Shown here one piece after another: positions 1-11,405 of a stretch of 64,000 nt of DNA. The number at the start of each line of letters is the position of its first letter. Position 1 is the stretch's first letter. Under the pieces are notes generated by a model. That model was not told the DNA's origin. It searched no databases and worked only from the letters and a program-made list of their open reading frames with translations. Source of the DNA: Medakamo hakoo (Eukaryota > Chlorophyta > Trebouxiophyceae > Coccomyxaceae). The position numbers and the translations under genes were made by a program. The DNA lies in the NCBI GenBank assembly GCA_026636295.1, contig CP089453.1, positions 682,001 through 746,000 of the forward strand, given 5' to 3'.

Positions 1-3000
1 CCCGCCGCCCCCGCCGCCGCCCTCTTCCTCCTCGGCCCCGCCGCCCGTCCGCGCCAGCCCTTCCGCCGGGTCGCCCGCCCACGCCGCCTCCAGGGTCAGG
101 CGTTCTACCTTGATGGCGACGGCCGTCGGATTGGAGATGGTGACGGCGACGTGGGCGGCCTCGCCCGCCGCCCAGATTTCGGGGGCCGCGTCGGGCGGAG
201 GGGGCGGGTCGGGCGACGGGCGGCCGCCGCGCGCGGCGCCGCCGCCGTGGCGGGCGGACCCTCCGCCCAGGGCCGAGTAGATGAAGGGGCCGGAAGAAGA
301 CCGCAGCGGCACAGCCAGGCCGGCACCGTCGTCGTCGGCCGGAGGAGCCGCCGCGCCCGCGGCCGTCGCCGCGTCGGTCGGCTGGGGCTGGGCGCCGGCG
401 CCCCCCCTGCCCGCGCCCTCGCCCGCGCCCACCAAGCGCGGGCGCAGCCTCTCCTCGGGCGGCAGCGGCCGGCCGAACGCAATGATGGGCGGCGGACCCC
501 CGCCCGCCCGCGTCTCCCGCTCCTCCGCGCTCATCTGGGCGGCGGCGGCGTCCAGCGTGCGGGCGAGCGTGTCCTGGCGGGACGGCGGGAGGGTCGGGCC
601 GTGGTCGCGCAGCAGGGCCGCGGCCGCGTCCCACACGGCCGCGTGCGCGCCCGTCGCGATGCCCGCGCTCAGCACGCCTTCCAGGCACCCGGCCCGCACG
701 GTGGCCCAGTGCTCGGGCACGCCTCCAGGCGCAGGAGCAGCAGGGCGTGCGAGGGTGGGCCCCTCGCCCGCGGCTGTCGCTTCGGCCAGCCCGCCCGCCT
801 CCTCGTCCGGCGCCGCGGGCGGCGGCGCGAGCGCCGCGCGCGCGACGCTCAACACCCGGCCGTCGGGGCGGGGCCACGCCCGGCACAGCTCGATGGCCTG
901 CCACAGGAGCAAGCCGCGGCGGCGGGCCAGCCCCACGCCACCCGCCAACGCCGCGGCTTCCGCGAGCGCGGTCAGGCGGTCAGAGGGCGAGGCGAGCGCC
1001 GGGACAAGCGCCGCGATTTCCGCCGCGAGCGCGCCGACCTCCCGCCGCGCCCGCGCCGCGGCGGCCGGCGGCGCGTCCGGGCCCTTGCCCGACGCTGTCA
1101 AGAGCCGGGCGTACCGGACGGCCTGGCCCACCTGGACGGCGGCGCCGCCACGCCGCCGCAGCGAGGCCCGGGCTTCGGCGAGGAGGGGGAGGGCGTCCTC
1201 GACCGCGGCTGGGTCGGCCGCGCGCAGCGCGGCCCAAAAGGCCGACCCGCGGCCCAGGCCGGGCGGGCCGCGGGTGGCGGTGGAGCTGGCGTCCAAGCCG
1301 GACGTGGATGAAGGTGGACCCGTCGAGGGCGGGCCAGCCTCGGCCGCGCGCACCGCCTCCAGGCGACGGTCGGTGGGCGTGGCGGGCTGCGAGGCGCCGC
1401 CACCGCCGCCGAGCCCCGCGCCCGCCACAGCGCCTCGCGCGCCCACCCGGGCCGCGCCACACGCGCCCGCCGCACCCACCAACTTCGCAATGGCGACGCC
1501 CTCCAGGGCTGCAGCCGCCCAGACGGGGTCGCCCGCGCCACGGGCCAAGTCGGCGGCGGTGGCGTAGTGAGAGGCGGCGTCGGTGGCGGCACCGGCCAAC
1601 AGCGAATAGTCGCCGAGCGCTTTCGCTAGGCGTGCGTACCGCCGCTTGCGCCGCGTTTCGTCGTCCGTGGCGGCAGCAGTTGCGGGTGGGGGCAGCGGTG
1701 GCAGCTGGGCGGGCGGGGCGGGCGGCGGGGGCGGGGGTGGCGCCTCTGTTCCGTCGGGCAGCAGGCCGGCGGGCGGTGGTGGTGGAGGTGGCTGGGGCGC
1801 TGCCGCCGCCGCCGCCGCCGCCGCTGCCGCCGCTGCGACAGCCAACACCGCCGCCGCCGGCGCGGCGTCCGGCCCGGCGTCCACGCCCGGCACGGCCAGG
1901 TCCACGCCCGCCGGGCCCGCCGACAGCATGGCCCGCTCCAGCCCGGCGAGCAGCCCCGCCGCCAGTTCGAGGATCACGGCTTCCGCGTGGCGGGCCAGCG
2001 CGGCGGCCGGGTCGGCCCCGCCCGTGGGCGGGAAAGCCATGAGGTGCTGGAGTGCTGACCCGGGCGCCGCGGGCGGGGGGGCGGTGGCCGCGGTGACGGC
2101 CGCGACGGCGGCGGAGGTCGGCGTGTCGGGCTGGGACGCGCCGTCGGCCGACACCCGCGCGAGCGCGGAGCCTTTCCCCGGCAGGCCTGCCGCGCCAAAG
2201 TGGTGGGGCGGGCGGCCCAGCAAGCCGCCCGATGCAGCCGCCGCCGCCGCCGCCGCTTTCGGAGACGAAGCAGCCGCCGCCGCCGCGGCCGCCTGGCCGT
2301 CGTCGGGCTCAAACGCAAACAGCCGGATGGCGGCCGCGTCCGGGTAGGACGACGCGACGGCGGCTTCGAACGCGTCGGCCGCGGCGGACAGCGACGCTTT
2401 CGGGCTGTCGCCCCCGCCGCTTTTCAGGGAGGGGCAGTGCAGGATGCCGACGACGCCCAGGACTTTGCGGTGGGTGTGCAGGGCGGCCAGCGGCGGGCGG
2501 GCCGCCGGTGGCGCGGACGCCCTGTCCCCGCCCAGGTCCACGGCGGGCCCTGGCACGAACCTAAAGTGCATGAGCCCGGTCTTCCAGGGCAGGGCGCGGA
2601 AGGGCGATTTCGCGGCTTCCCTGTAAAAAGGGCGCAAGGCTTGGAGTTCGACCTGGTGGGGTGTGCGTGCCCACCGGGTGGTGGGGATGGGAGTCATGAG
2701 GTGTGGGCGTGGGGTCCGGACACACGTGGAACGTGGCGCATCCTCCCTCTCTCCACTGCAAAAAAATTTGTCATACCGTGCGGTGCTGGGTGACCAGGCC
2801 GTGGTAGGTGGCTAGCAGGTCGGGCGGGACGGTGCCAACGGGGACGACAGCCTGTTTTCGTTTTGATGGATGAAGGGTGTGTGAAAAAAAAACCAATGCA
2901 TGATGGAAAGCGCTGGCCGCACCGCGCGAAGGAGACACCCCCAGCCATCCCCGCCACAGCAGCCAGAAACCCAACCATTACTCAATCCAAACGCCAGCCC

Positions 3001-3118
3001 AGAAAAAAACAAAACGCACGATACGTATCTCCGCCGCGGCGAAACAGGTCTCGCCCGCTTCGACGAGCGCGGGGACGGGCGGGCCGCCGCCGCTGGCGTC
3101 CAGGTGCGGGGCCGCCAT
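1..3118 (-). CDS. TRS120: TRAPP II complex subunit TRS120/TRAPPC9 (3' end beyond window)
   Basis: Subunit of the TRAPP II tethering and Rab-GEF complex of the trans-Golgi. Exons 3118-3020, 2851-2777 and 2652 to beyond position 1 give at least 942 residues. The first exon encodes 33 residues starting at the ATG 3118-3116. The spliced start reads EIRI then AVVPVGTVPPDLL, then FYREAAKSPFRALPWKTG, which matches the plant TRS120 N-terminus in order and spacing. Further on come VGILHCPS and the block GDYSLLAG..ASHYATAADLARG..AALEG, typical of Trs120/TRAPPC9. The last visible residues (WAAGEAAHVAVTISNPTAVA) match the C-terminal beta-rich region, so the frame is still genuine at the left edge. Long Ala/Pro tracts around residues 260-320 look like lineage-specific low-complexity insertions. 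Donors are GTGCGT and GTATGA. The family name is confident; the C-terminus is not in the window. Confidence 0.9.
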
Positions 3119-3333
3119 GCCTTTGCCGATGCGCGTGCACGACCACGGGGACACCGGCGCTGAGGGCGGTGGAGGATGCGGTGCGTGGTTCGTCCCCCGG
3201 CCGCGGGCCCCCCACGCGTCGTGTGTTTCGCGCGCGCGCGCTCGCGCCGTGAACTGCTGAATGCATGCGCCCCCACTGCGCCCTTCCCTGGTCTGAGAGA
3301 GGCCCGCAGGCGGCCCACGCCGTCCCACGCCAC
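3119..3333. promoter_or_regulatory. bidirectional promoter region, TRS120 / cyclic phosphodiesterase
   Basis: 215 bp separate the two divergent start codons. No TATA-like element is obvious. It must hold both 5' UTRs and core promoters. Confidence 0.5.
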
Positions 3334-3921
3334 ATGCCGACCTACAGCCTGTGGCTGGAGCCTGGACCCACGGCGCCAGCCCTGCCCAAACTGGCGGCGG
3401 TCATCAGCGCCGGCCCGGGCCCGGCCTTTGTTCCGCACGTCACGCTCGCGGGCGGCGTCGACCTGCCCGACCATGAGGCTGCAGCGACCGCCGCCCGTGC
3501 TGTCGCCGCCCGCCTCCCCTCCTCCGGCGTCCGCGTCCACCTCACACGCATCGCCACAGGCACCACCTACCACCAATGCGTGTACGCGTTAGTGGAAAAG
3601 ACGCCGGAAGTTGAGGCGGCAGCCAAAGCAGCGCGGGCGGCTGTTGGTGCAGCCTTGACCCGCACAACCGGCGGCGGTGCGGGTGACGACCAAGGCGAGG
3701 CGGCCGCGTCGTCGTCCTACATGCCCCACGTCTCCCTGCTGTACTCGGATGACGCAGCCGACCGTGCGGCCTTTGCGACCGCGTGCGAGCGCGACTTGGG
3801 CGACGTGGGAGCCCTGAGCTTTGCCGGGGTGCGGGTCACGGCGTGGACGTCGGGCGGGCCGGTCCAGGCGTGGGAGTGTGTCGGGTGTGCGGCCGCAGGG
3901 GGGGAGGCAGTGTCTCCTTGA
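3334..3921 (+). CDS. 2H-family cyclic phosphodiesterase (plant CPDase type)
   Basis: Single-exon gene, 195 residues, the usual size of plant CPDases. These cytosolic enzymes open ADP-ribose 1'',2''-cyclic phosphate, made during tRNA splicing, and other 2',3'-cyclic phosphates. Both H-x-T/S catalytic motifs are present: FVPHVTLAGG near residue 31 and YMPHVSLLYSD near residue 129. The segment TGTTYHQCVYALVEKTPEVEAA also fits the family. I chose the ATG at 3334 (MPTYSLWL) because homologues begin with this strand; an in-frame ATG at 3265 would add 23 uncharacteristic residues. It shares a promoter region with TRS120 and runs toward the SPOC gene, whose stop lies 111 bp away. Confidence 0.88.
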   Translation: MPTYSLWLEPGPTAPALPKLAAVISAGPGPAFVPHVTLAGGVDLPDHEAAATAARAVAARLPSSGVRVHLTRIATGTTYHQCVYALVEKTPEVEAAAKAARAAVGAALTRTTGGGAGDDQGEAAASSSYMPHVSLLYSDDAADRAAFATACERDLGDVGALSFAGVRVTAWTSGGPVQAWECVGCAAAGGEAVSP

Positions 3922-4032
3922 GCGATTGTAGAGAGAGAGGGCGTGGGCTGGGTACACCAACGCGCACAGGCAGGCCTCTACACACACAGAGAGAAAAGCG
4001 GGGCGCGGACAAAAAAAACACCATCCGTGCCA

Positions 4033-6629
4033 TCAACCCCCACCACCGCCCGGCGGCGCGACCACGACGAACAAGCACTCGTTGGGCGCCCACTCCACGC
4101 CCAGGCGGGCCGCGACGGAGTTGGAGGGCGGGACGAGGTAGAGGCGCCGGGCGGGCGGCGGCGCGCCCGGCAAGTACGTGGCGGCGCCATCCGGGCCGGG
4201 CAGTTCCACGACGCCCGCGCGCCGCCGCGCCGCGAGCTCGTTGAGGAAAGTCACGAACGCCGCCCGCGCCGCCCGCGGCGCGCCCGCTTCCAGGGCCAGG
4301 CGACGCACCGTGACGCTGTCTGGTGGTGCGGAGTCCAGGACGGCTTGCAGCACGAACGCGGCGTCGACGCGGAATGTCATGTCGAGGCTGGGCGGCCAGC
4401 CGGACGGTTCCGCGCTCGCGGCCGACCCGGGCGGTGCGGACGCGTCCGGCCCGTCCAGGCACGCCAGGCCTTCGCAGACCACGACGCCGCCTTTGGCCAG
4501 GGCCCCAGTCCACGTCCCCGCACTCACGCCCTGCAGGTAAAAGTCGTCTTCGGCGGCGGCGGCGCCGGACAGGAGGAGCGGGTCGGCGCCTGACGGCGGG
4601 CCGCCCGCGCCCGCCGCGGGGAAGGAGGCCAGGCCGCCCGTGCCCGGGCCGTCGCCGCCGTTCTCACGGCCCGCCGCCGCGGTGGCAGCGGCTTCAGCCA
4701 GGGCGTTGGCCGCCAGGCGCGCGGTGCGGCCGTCCGCAAACTGAAAGATGACGCACGGCGCCCGGCCCGCCACGCGGAGCGTCCCCGTCGGCGGGTCGCC
4801 GCCCGCGGCTTGCAGGGTGGAGATGGCGGCGCCCAGGGCGGCGTCGCTGCCGACGCGCGGCGCCCACACGTACGCCGGCCCCGTGGGAGGCGGGTCGATG
4901 GCCGTGAAGCGGGCGTCCACGGCCGGCGGCGCGCCTTTCCCGCCCGCCCGGCCCCACCAGGGCGGCGGGCACACGGACGCCAGGGCTTCAAACGCGAGGG
5001 CGGCGGCGCTCACGTCGGCAAACTCGACGTCCGCCGCGCCGGCCGTGGCCAGGAGGCGGACGGCGCGGACGGGCGCGTGGCGAGAGCAGGCGGCCGTGAT
5101 GTCGGCCGTCGTCGCGGCGGGTGGCAGCGGCGCCAGGCGGAGGGTGGACCCGACGACGGAGGGGGCAGGCGCGGCGGCCGCGGGCGTCGTGGGGAGTGCG
5201 TCGGCCGGCCCCGCCGCGGCCGCCGCAGTCGCGGCCGGCCAGCCGGCACCAGCGGTCGCAGACGGCGGGCGCTCCTCCACGACCGCCGGCAGGGCGCTGG
5301 CCACCTGGCGCAGCAGGCGGCCACCGGCCCGGCCGCCGCCGCCGCCCCCGCCGCCGGCTTCGCTCTCCAGCCACGCGCGCGCACCGCGCGCGGCCGGCCC
5401 GCCGGCCGGGCCCAGGACGGTCGCGGCCAGCGCCGGCGGCGGGTCGGGCGCGGCCGCCGGGCCCAGCTTGCGTGCCGACACCGGGTCCACGCCCGCCTCC
5501 GCGTCCGCCGCCGCGTCGGACGCCGCGTCACCCGGGCAGGCCCAGAACGGGTCGGGGCGGAGCAGGATGCCGCGCAGCGCCGCTTCGGCCGCGCCCGCGT
5601 CGGAGGGCCGGCCCGAGCCGGCCGCGGTTGCCAGGCCACGCAGCACAGCGCGCGGGTTGCCTCTGAATGCAGCACGCAGCGCGGCCCGCGCGTCCACGGG
5701 CGCTTCCGCCGCTTCGCCCTCCTCCGGCTGACTCTCACCCGGCGCGGACTCGCGCCCCGCCCCTTCCTCCCACTGGTCGCCTTCGCGCCCCGGCGCGGAC
5801 CGCGGGTCGGCCGCCCACCGGGTCAAGAGGTAGGCCACGGCCTTCTGGACGGCTGGGTCGGACGGCGGCAAGTCGGCCGCGCCCGCGACCACCTGCCCGA
5901 GCGACGCGACGGCGTCGGCGGACGCGGTATCGGCCAGCGCCTGGACGAGCGGCGGCAGGGCCCGGCCGTGGCCGCCTGCCGGCCACAGGGCGTCGCACCG
6001 GCCGTCGGCCAGGCGGATGAGGAAGGCCACGGCCGACTCCATGTGTGAGGGGACGCGGGCGATGAGGGGTGGGAGCAGGCGGGCGGCCAGGCGGGCCGAG
6101 GCCCACGTGCCTGGAGAGAGAGAGAGAGAGGGGTGGAGGAAATGGAGGCGGCGGAGGTGGAGGAGGGTGGAGAGCCCCGTGGCGCGAAAAAAAGAAGAAA
6201 AAAACGCGCGCACACCCAATCCCTTGCCCGACCCCAATCCGTACCTTTCTTGCCATCCAGCAAGGCCTCCACAATGTGCGCCACCCGTCTGGTGGGCGGT
6301 GGCGGCGCCGCGGCGTCAGCCGGCAGGCCCGCCGCCTTGTCGGCCAGGCCGACAAACGCATCGGCCACGGCGACCGCAATGTCGAGTGGGTCCTGGAGGG
6401 GTGGGCCGCCATCTTTGCCACCGCGCGGCCCGTCAGGCGACAGAGAGCGGGTCTCCTCCCGCCGGCTGCGTTTAGGCGAGCGCGGCGGCGTGTCGCGGCG
6501 GTGGTGGTGGTGGCGAGACCGGTCGCGGTCGCGGTCGTCGTGCCGCGCCGGAGGCGGCGTGGGCGTGGACGACCGCCGCCCGCCGCCGCCGCTGCGGCGA
6601 CGTTTGGGCGGGTCGTCGCCCCGCGCCAT
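4033..6629 (-). CDS. RRM and SPOC domain protein (FPA/Spen-like)
   Basis: Two exons, 6629-6245 and 6110-4033, encode about 820 residues. The donor GTACGG and a CT-repeat acceptor rejoin a split Gly codon. The N-terminus is rich in Arg, Ser and His (DRDRDRSRHHHHRR). A helical region around residues 100-230 follows, then a recognisable RRM (about 400-460) and a second, degenerate RRM-like fold. The C-terminal SPOC domain has WTGALAKGGVVVCEG, GWPPSLDMTFRVD and ECLFVVVAP, the order seen in plant FPA and its relative At4g12640. Plant FPA acts in alternative polyadenylation and chromatin silencing; SPOC domains bind phosphorylated partners such as the RNA polymerase II C-terminal domain. Role here is by analogy. 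It is divergent with the CTF4 gene, 177 bp apart. Confidence 0.8.
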
Positions 6630-6806
6630 CCGACGAGTGGGGTGCGTGGGTCTGAGGGTGCGCGTGTGGCCAGCCAGCGGGCTGTCTTCACCCCCCCCAC
6701 ACAGCAACAACAACAAGCTGGCCGTCGGCCGCAACAAGCTCGCGTCTGGTTGCACTCGCGATTTTTTTTTCGCTCCTCCCAACAAGAAGAAACACTCCAC
6801 GCCGCG
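6630..6806. promoter_or_regulatory. bidirectional promoter region, SPOC gene / CTF4
   Basis: 177 bp between divergent start codons. It contains a CAA-rich stretch and a run of ten T just upstream of the CTF4 start. Confidence 0.45.
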
Positions 6807-9800
6807 ATGGACGCCACCCGCCTGCGCGCCATCCCGGCGCACGCGTCGACCGGCATGGGTGGCCTGGCGTACGTGGCCGCCACGCTGTCCCCGCCAGCCG
6901 CGGAAGGCTCCTCCTCCCCGCCGCCGCCTCCTTCCCGTCAACAGCTGCTCGTGACGTGCGGCGCCGACGGCGGCCTTGCGCTCCGTTCTCCCGCCGACCC
7001 GGCCTCCACGACCGCGGCCGACCCTGCCGCCGCCGATGGCGCGGGACTGACGTGCCTGGCGGTCCACCCGGATGGGGAGCGCGTGGTGGTGGGCGACGAC
7101 CGCAACTTTGTGCGGGTGAGTTTTTGTCGAGCGCATGCGTTTTGAGTTTTTCGAGTCGCGCGCCGAGCGTGGAGCGCAGAGACAGACGGGGACTGTGCGG
7201 TGGTTGAGGGGCCGCACGCCGCGGCGCGCCGGGCTCGCTGGATGCAGATGCGTGTGTGCTTGCATGCTAGAGGCGGACGAGCTAAACGGAAGGCGCCCAC
7301 GCCGCGCAGCGCCGCCTCTGCAACAACCGCGGGCGCTCCATCGGCCTGTCGCTCAACCACCACCTCCATTCCCATCCATCCACTCTCAGGTCTTCACCCT
7401 GCCGTCCCTCGCCTTTGACGCGGTCGCCACCCGGTTTACCTTGCCGCCCCGCGCCTTAGCCTTTTCACCGGATGGCGCCATCCTCGCCGCGGCCGGCGAC
7501 GACGAAGGCATCAAGCTCGTGGACCTGAGTGGGGGTGACACCTCTGACCACCCGCGCGTCTTGCGCACGCTGCCGGCGTCGCCGTACGTCCGGGCCTTGG
7601 CTTTCGACCCGGACGGCGCGTTCCTGGCGTCCATCACCGCGGACGGCCACGTCCAGGTGTGGGACGTGGAGTCCGGGTCCGTGGAAGCGTCGCTGCGCAA
7701 AGCCGCCGCGAAAACCGATGCGGGCTCGCCCGCCCGCCCGGGCGTGGCCTGGTCGACGGACGGGGCCCTGCTGGCGGTGGCTGCTCCCGATGGCGACGTC
7801 GCGTTGTACGAGCGCTTGGCCTGGGCGCCCGCTGGCACGCTGGCCAGTGGCGCCGCCGGCGGCGAGGAAGGCGGCCCGCCGCCGCCTGCCTGGTCCGCGC
7901 TCGCGTTTTCGCCAAACGGCCTCTACCTGCTGGCGGGCGGCCGCGGCGGCGCTGCCGCCCTGTGGTCCATGTCGGCTGTCGATGGCACCACCGGCGCGGG
8001 GCGCCCTCCGCTCGCCACAGCCCGCCTGTCCGGCCCCGTCTCCGCCCTGGCCTGGCGGCCCGTCCTGCAGAGCGGTGGTGACGGCTCCACCACCACCGCC
8101 ACCCCACCACCCAACGAAGCCGCCTTCTTACTCGACGACGGCTCCCTGGCCACCTGGCCGCACCCCGTCCCGGCCGGCCGCCCTGGACCCGCCGTTGACC
8201 CGGACGCGGTGTCTGGTGGCATGGACGGCGCGGCGGGCGCGGACGGCGGTGGCCCGACCTCCACGCGCGGCGGGTCGGTCGGCGGGGACGGTGGGACGAC
8301 AGCCGACATGGACGAGGACGACGACGGCGGCGGCAGCTTGGGCGAGGAGCGAGCCTACCGGTACGCCTCTCGCCGCACTGCGCCGTCCTCTCGCCCGGCC
8401 CACCGCCCGCAAAAGGCCATCCAGCCCGGGTCGACTGCGGGCAGTGGGCGCCACCGCTGGCTGGCTTACACGATGCTGGGCGCGATTTCTTCCCGTGCGC
8501 CTCCAGCGGGAGCTCCCGGCGCGACGGGTGGCCCGCGCGTGGTCGAGGTCGACTTCCACGACGCGTCCCGGGCCGTCACCCGCGGCGGCGGCCGCATCCC
8601 GATCTTGAACGATTATTTCGGCTTCACGCTGGGCGCGCTGGGCCTGCGCGGCGCGCTGTATGCGTCTCCTCCCGGACCGGACGCGGCAGCCGCTGTCGTC
8701 TTCCGTCCGTTTGCGGCCTGGGCCGGCGGCGGAGAGTGGGCGGTGGACTTACCGGGCGGCGAAGCCGCCGTCGGTCTGGCGACGGGCGCCGCGTTCTCGG
8801 CCGTCGCGACCACGGCCCGCCTCGTCCGCCTGTTTTCGACGGCGGGCTTGCAGACGGGCTGCGTCTCCGTGCCCGGCGACATCGTGGCCGTCGCGGCCCA
8901 GGGTGCGGCCTTGGCCGTCGTCTGGCACGGGTGGGCGCCCGCCCGCCACGCGGACCAGGGCTTGGCGGTGACTCTTTTCGACGGGTGTGCTGGCACGGCC
9001 GTGGGCCCACCCGCCGCGCCGCTCCCGCTCTCGCCCGGCGCCACCTTGACGTGGCTGGGCTTTTCGGAGGAGGGCCTCCTCGCCGCCTACGACAGCGCGG
9101 GCGTCATGCGCGTGCGCCCCGTGGGCGGCCTGGCCGCCGCTGCCGGGCCCGCGGCTGTTTCGGCTGCCGCCGCCGCTGCCGGCCCCGCGGCCGTTGACGC
9201 CGCGTCGTCTCACTGGACGCCCGTCTTCGACTCGGCCGCCGCCCGTAAAGGCGCCGAAATCTTCTGGCCCGTCGGCATCGCGGGTGACTCCTTCCACTGC
9301 GTGGTGTGCAAGTCCGACGCGCCCGAACCGGGGGAGCGCCCACTGGTGACGCTGGAGCCGCTGCGCACGCCCGCGCTGGCCATGGGTGGGGGTGGGCCCG
9401 ACGCCGACAGCATTCTCGCGCTGGAAGACTCTCTGCTCCGCACCGCGACGACCGCCAGCCACTGGCGTGCCGCATCCGCCGATGCGGCTGCTGGGCTGGC
9501 CCCGCCGCCCGCTGCCGCGGCGGCCGACGCGGCCGTGGCCGCCGCCGAAGCGGCCGCCGACCGCGCGCTGCTCCGCCTCTACCACGCCGCCCTCAAGGCC
9601 GGCGCGCTCGAACGCGCCCTGGAGGCCGCCAGCCGCTTGGCCGAGCTCAAGACATTGCAGGGCGCACTGAAACTGGCGAACGCGCTCAAAGCGCCTGTTT
9701 TGGCCGAGCGTGTCGCGGCCCTGCTGACCAGGCGCATGGAGATGGAGGCGGCCGAAGCGGGGTGGGTGGGTGGCATCGCGCCCACGCCGGGGCCGGCGGG

Positions 9801-10077
9801 CACGCCCGCGCCGGCGACCTACTCGCCCGCCACCTTGGCGACCGCGCCGTCAGGCGATGCCGTCGGCCCAGCGCCAGGCGCGGCCAACCCGTTCCTGCGG
9901 GCTGGGCGGACGCCCCTGGCGGCGGCGGCGGCGGAGAATGGACGCGGCGGCGCGGGCGAGGACGACGACGTTGGAGAGGCCGCCGCCGCCGCCGCCAAGC
10001 GCAAGGCGGCGGACGCGGCGCTGGCGGCGGCGTCGGCCAACCCGTTTGCGCGTGGGGCCAAGGCGCACCGGGCGTGA
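6807..10077 (+). CDS. CTF4: replisome adaptor CTF4/WDHD1 (AND-1) homologue
   Basis: Links the CMG helicase to DNA polymerase alpha and cohesion factors at replication forks. Exons 6807-7115 and 7390-10077 give 998 residues. The phase-0 junction joins NFVR to VFTLPSLAF. The N-terminal WD40 propeller shows LAFSPDGAILAAAGDDEGIK, VRALAFDPDGAFLASITADG and LAFSPNGLYLLAGG. A second beta-rich SepB-like domain starts near residue 460 (HDASRAVTRGGG, ILNDYFGFTLGALG). The C-terminal helical region contains RLYHAALKAGALERALEAA. There is no HMG box, unlike animal and plant homologues. Two NPF-R motifs close the protein (ANPFLRAG, ANPFARGA). In other species Ctf4 binds short client motifs; a role for these two copies is my guess. 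Confidence 0.88.
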
Positions 10078-10261
10078 GGGTGAGGGAGTGGGGCGGGCGG
10101 GCGGCCGTGCGGTGTGTGAGGGCACGGGCAGTGAATGGTGAGGGGGTCGACCCGGCGCGCGCGTCGGGGGGTGCGCGCCTGGGGGACAGATGTGTGTGGC
10201 GAAAAAGAAAGTGGACGGAGGCCGGCCTCGCCCACGTTTACACCACTGCTCGTTTCGCACG

Positions 10262-11216
10262 TCACTGGAAGCCGATGCTCTTCCACTGCCCGCGCGCCTC
10301 CAGGAATTTGCGGATCTCCCGGATGCGTTTGCGGTTGGCGTCGCCATCGCTCTCGCCCACCCGCGACGCGGACCGGTACTCGACTTCCGTCGTGCCTGGC
10401 TTCAGCAGGAACTCCACGTCATCAATGAAGCCAAACAGGTCCGACGTAAACTCGGCGTAGATGTATCCGTTTTGCTTGTCAGCGGTCACGAGGCGGGGCG
10501 TGAAGTTTAAGATCTTGGGTTGCGCGATGGCCGCGAGCAGGTCATCGAACGCTTCGTCCGCCGTCTTCTTCCCGTACGTCCACTGCGGCACGTAGTGCTT
10601 CAAATCGTTGCCCTCCTCTGAAGTCGAAATGCAGTTGGGCGTCGGCGGGCACAACCCCAGCGACTTGGTGCCGTTGAATTCGCGGACGCCCAAGCCGGAC
10701 GGGCGGGGCGTCGCGCCGATGTTGAGGAGCGAGCCCACGATGAGTGGCAGGGTCGTCGACTGGAGCAGCAGCTCACTGGTCAGGCGTGTGTGGGGAGGGT
10801 GTGTGCGAGGTCAGCGCGGCGGGGAGAGGAGTGGAGGCGGCCGTGCGCGTGCGGATGGTCGGACGTATGGATGGCGGTGCGGGTTGGTTTGTTGGCCGCG
10901 CGTGTGGCGGGTCGCGCCGCCTTGGGACCCACGCCACGTCGCATGCAGCCTCCACACCCTCCCAAAGCCCCACGCGCCGAGCATTCCAGTATTTGCACTA
11001 CACAATGCGCGCAGCCGCAACGGAAAAGGGTGGGCGGGAAGTGCTGCGCCACCCGTAAAATCAAAAGCCGATGGGAACCAAAACAACAACGCACCGACGC
11101 CCGGGCGCCTTGCCCTCGCCCTGCGGCTGCGGCGCGGCGGCCGCCACGACGGTGCGGCGAGTGTGGACGGGCACGCGCGCCTGGACGCATGACGAGCGGG
11201 TAAGAGACACGGCCAT
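10262..11216 (-). CDS. DUF1499-family thylakoid lumen protein with a twin-arginine signal
   Basis: Exons 11216-11095 and 10775-10262 encode 211 residues. DUF1499 has no firmly known reaction; land-plant members are plastid proteins. The core LGLCPPTPNCIST, YVPQWTYG, DLLAAI and the closing KIREIRKFLEARGQWKS-like segment identify the family. The first 40 residues resemble a chloroplast transit peptide (MAVSLTRSSC..RRTVVAAAA). Splicing then creates RRELLLQSTTLPLIVGSLL: an RR followed by a hydrophobic stretch, a Tat-type lumen signal. The second Arg codon is itself split by the intron (CG|T). The donor is GTGCGT and the intron is 319 nt. A start inside exon 2 would lose all targeting, so the two-exon model is preferred. 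Confidence 0.8.
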
Positions 11217-11405
11217 TTTTCGTGGGGGGTTTCAAGGCGGAGAGGAGGAACTCGACTTTGGCTTGACGCGAAGCAAAACTCTGCTCGCAAAAGAGGGGGC
11301 GTGGAACGGAGGAGAGCGGCCGCGCGCCCGGCCCTCACTCATACCTTCATTCTTTGCCCTCTCGTTCCACCCCCTCAACCAAGGCAACCACACCACGCAA
11401 AAGCC
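11217..11405. promoter_or_regulatory. bidirectional promoter region, DUF1499 gene / HORMA gene
   Basis: 189 bp between divergent start codons. No recognisable core element. Confidence 0.4.

Noticed and set aside
151-2347. Overlapping plus-strand open frames at the left edge
   Set aside because: They lie opposite TRS120 exon 3, whose minus frame carries clear family motifs to the edge.
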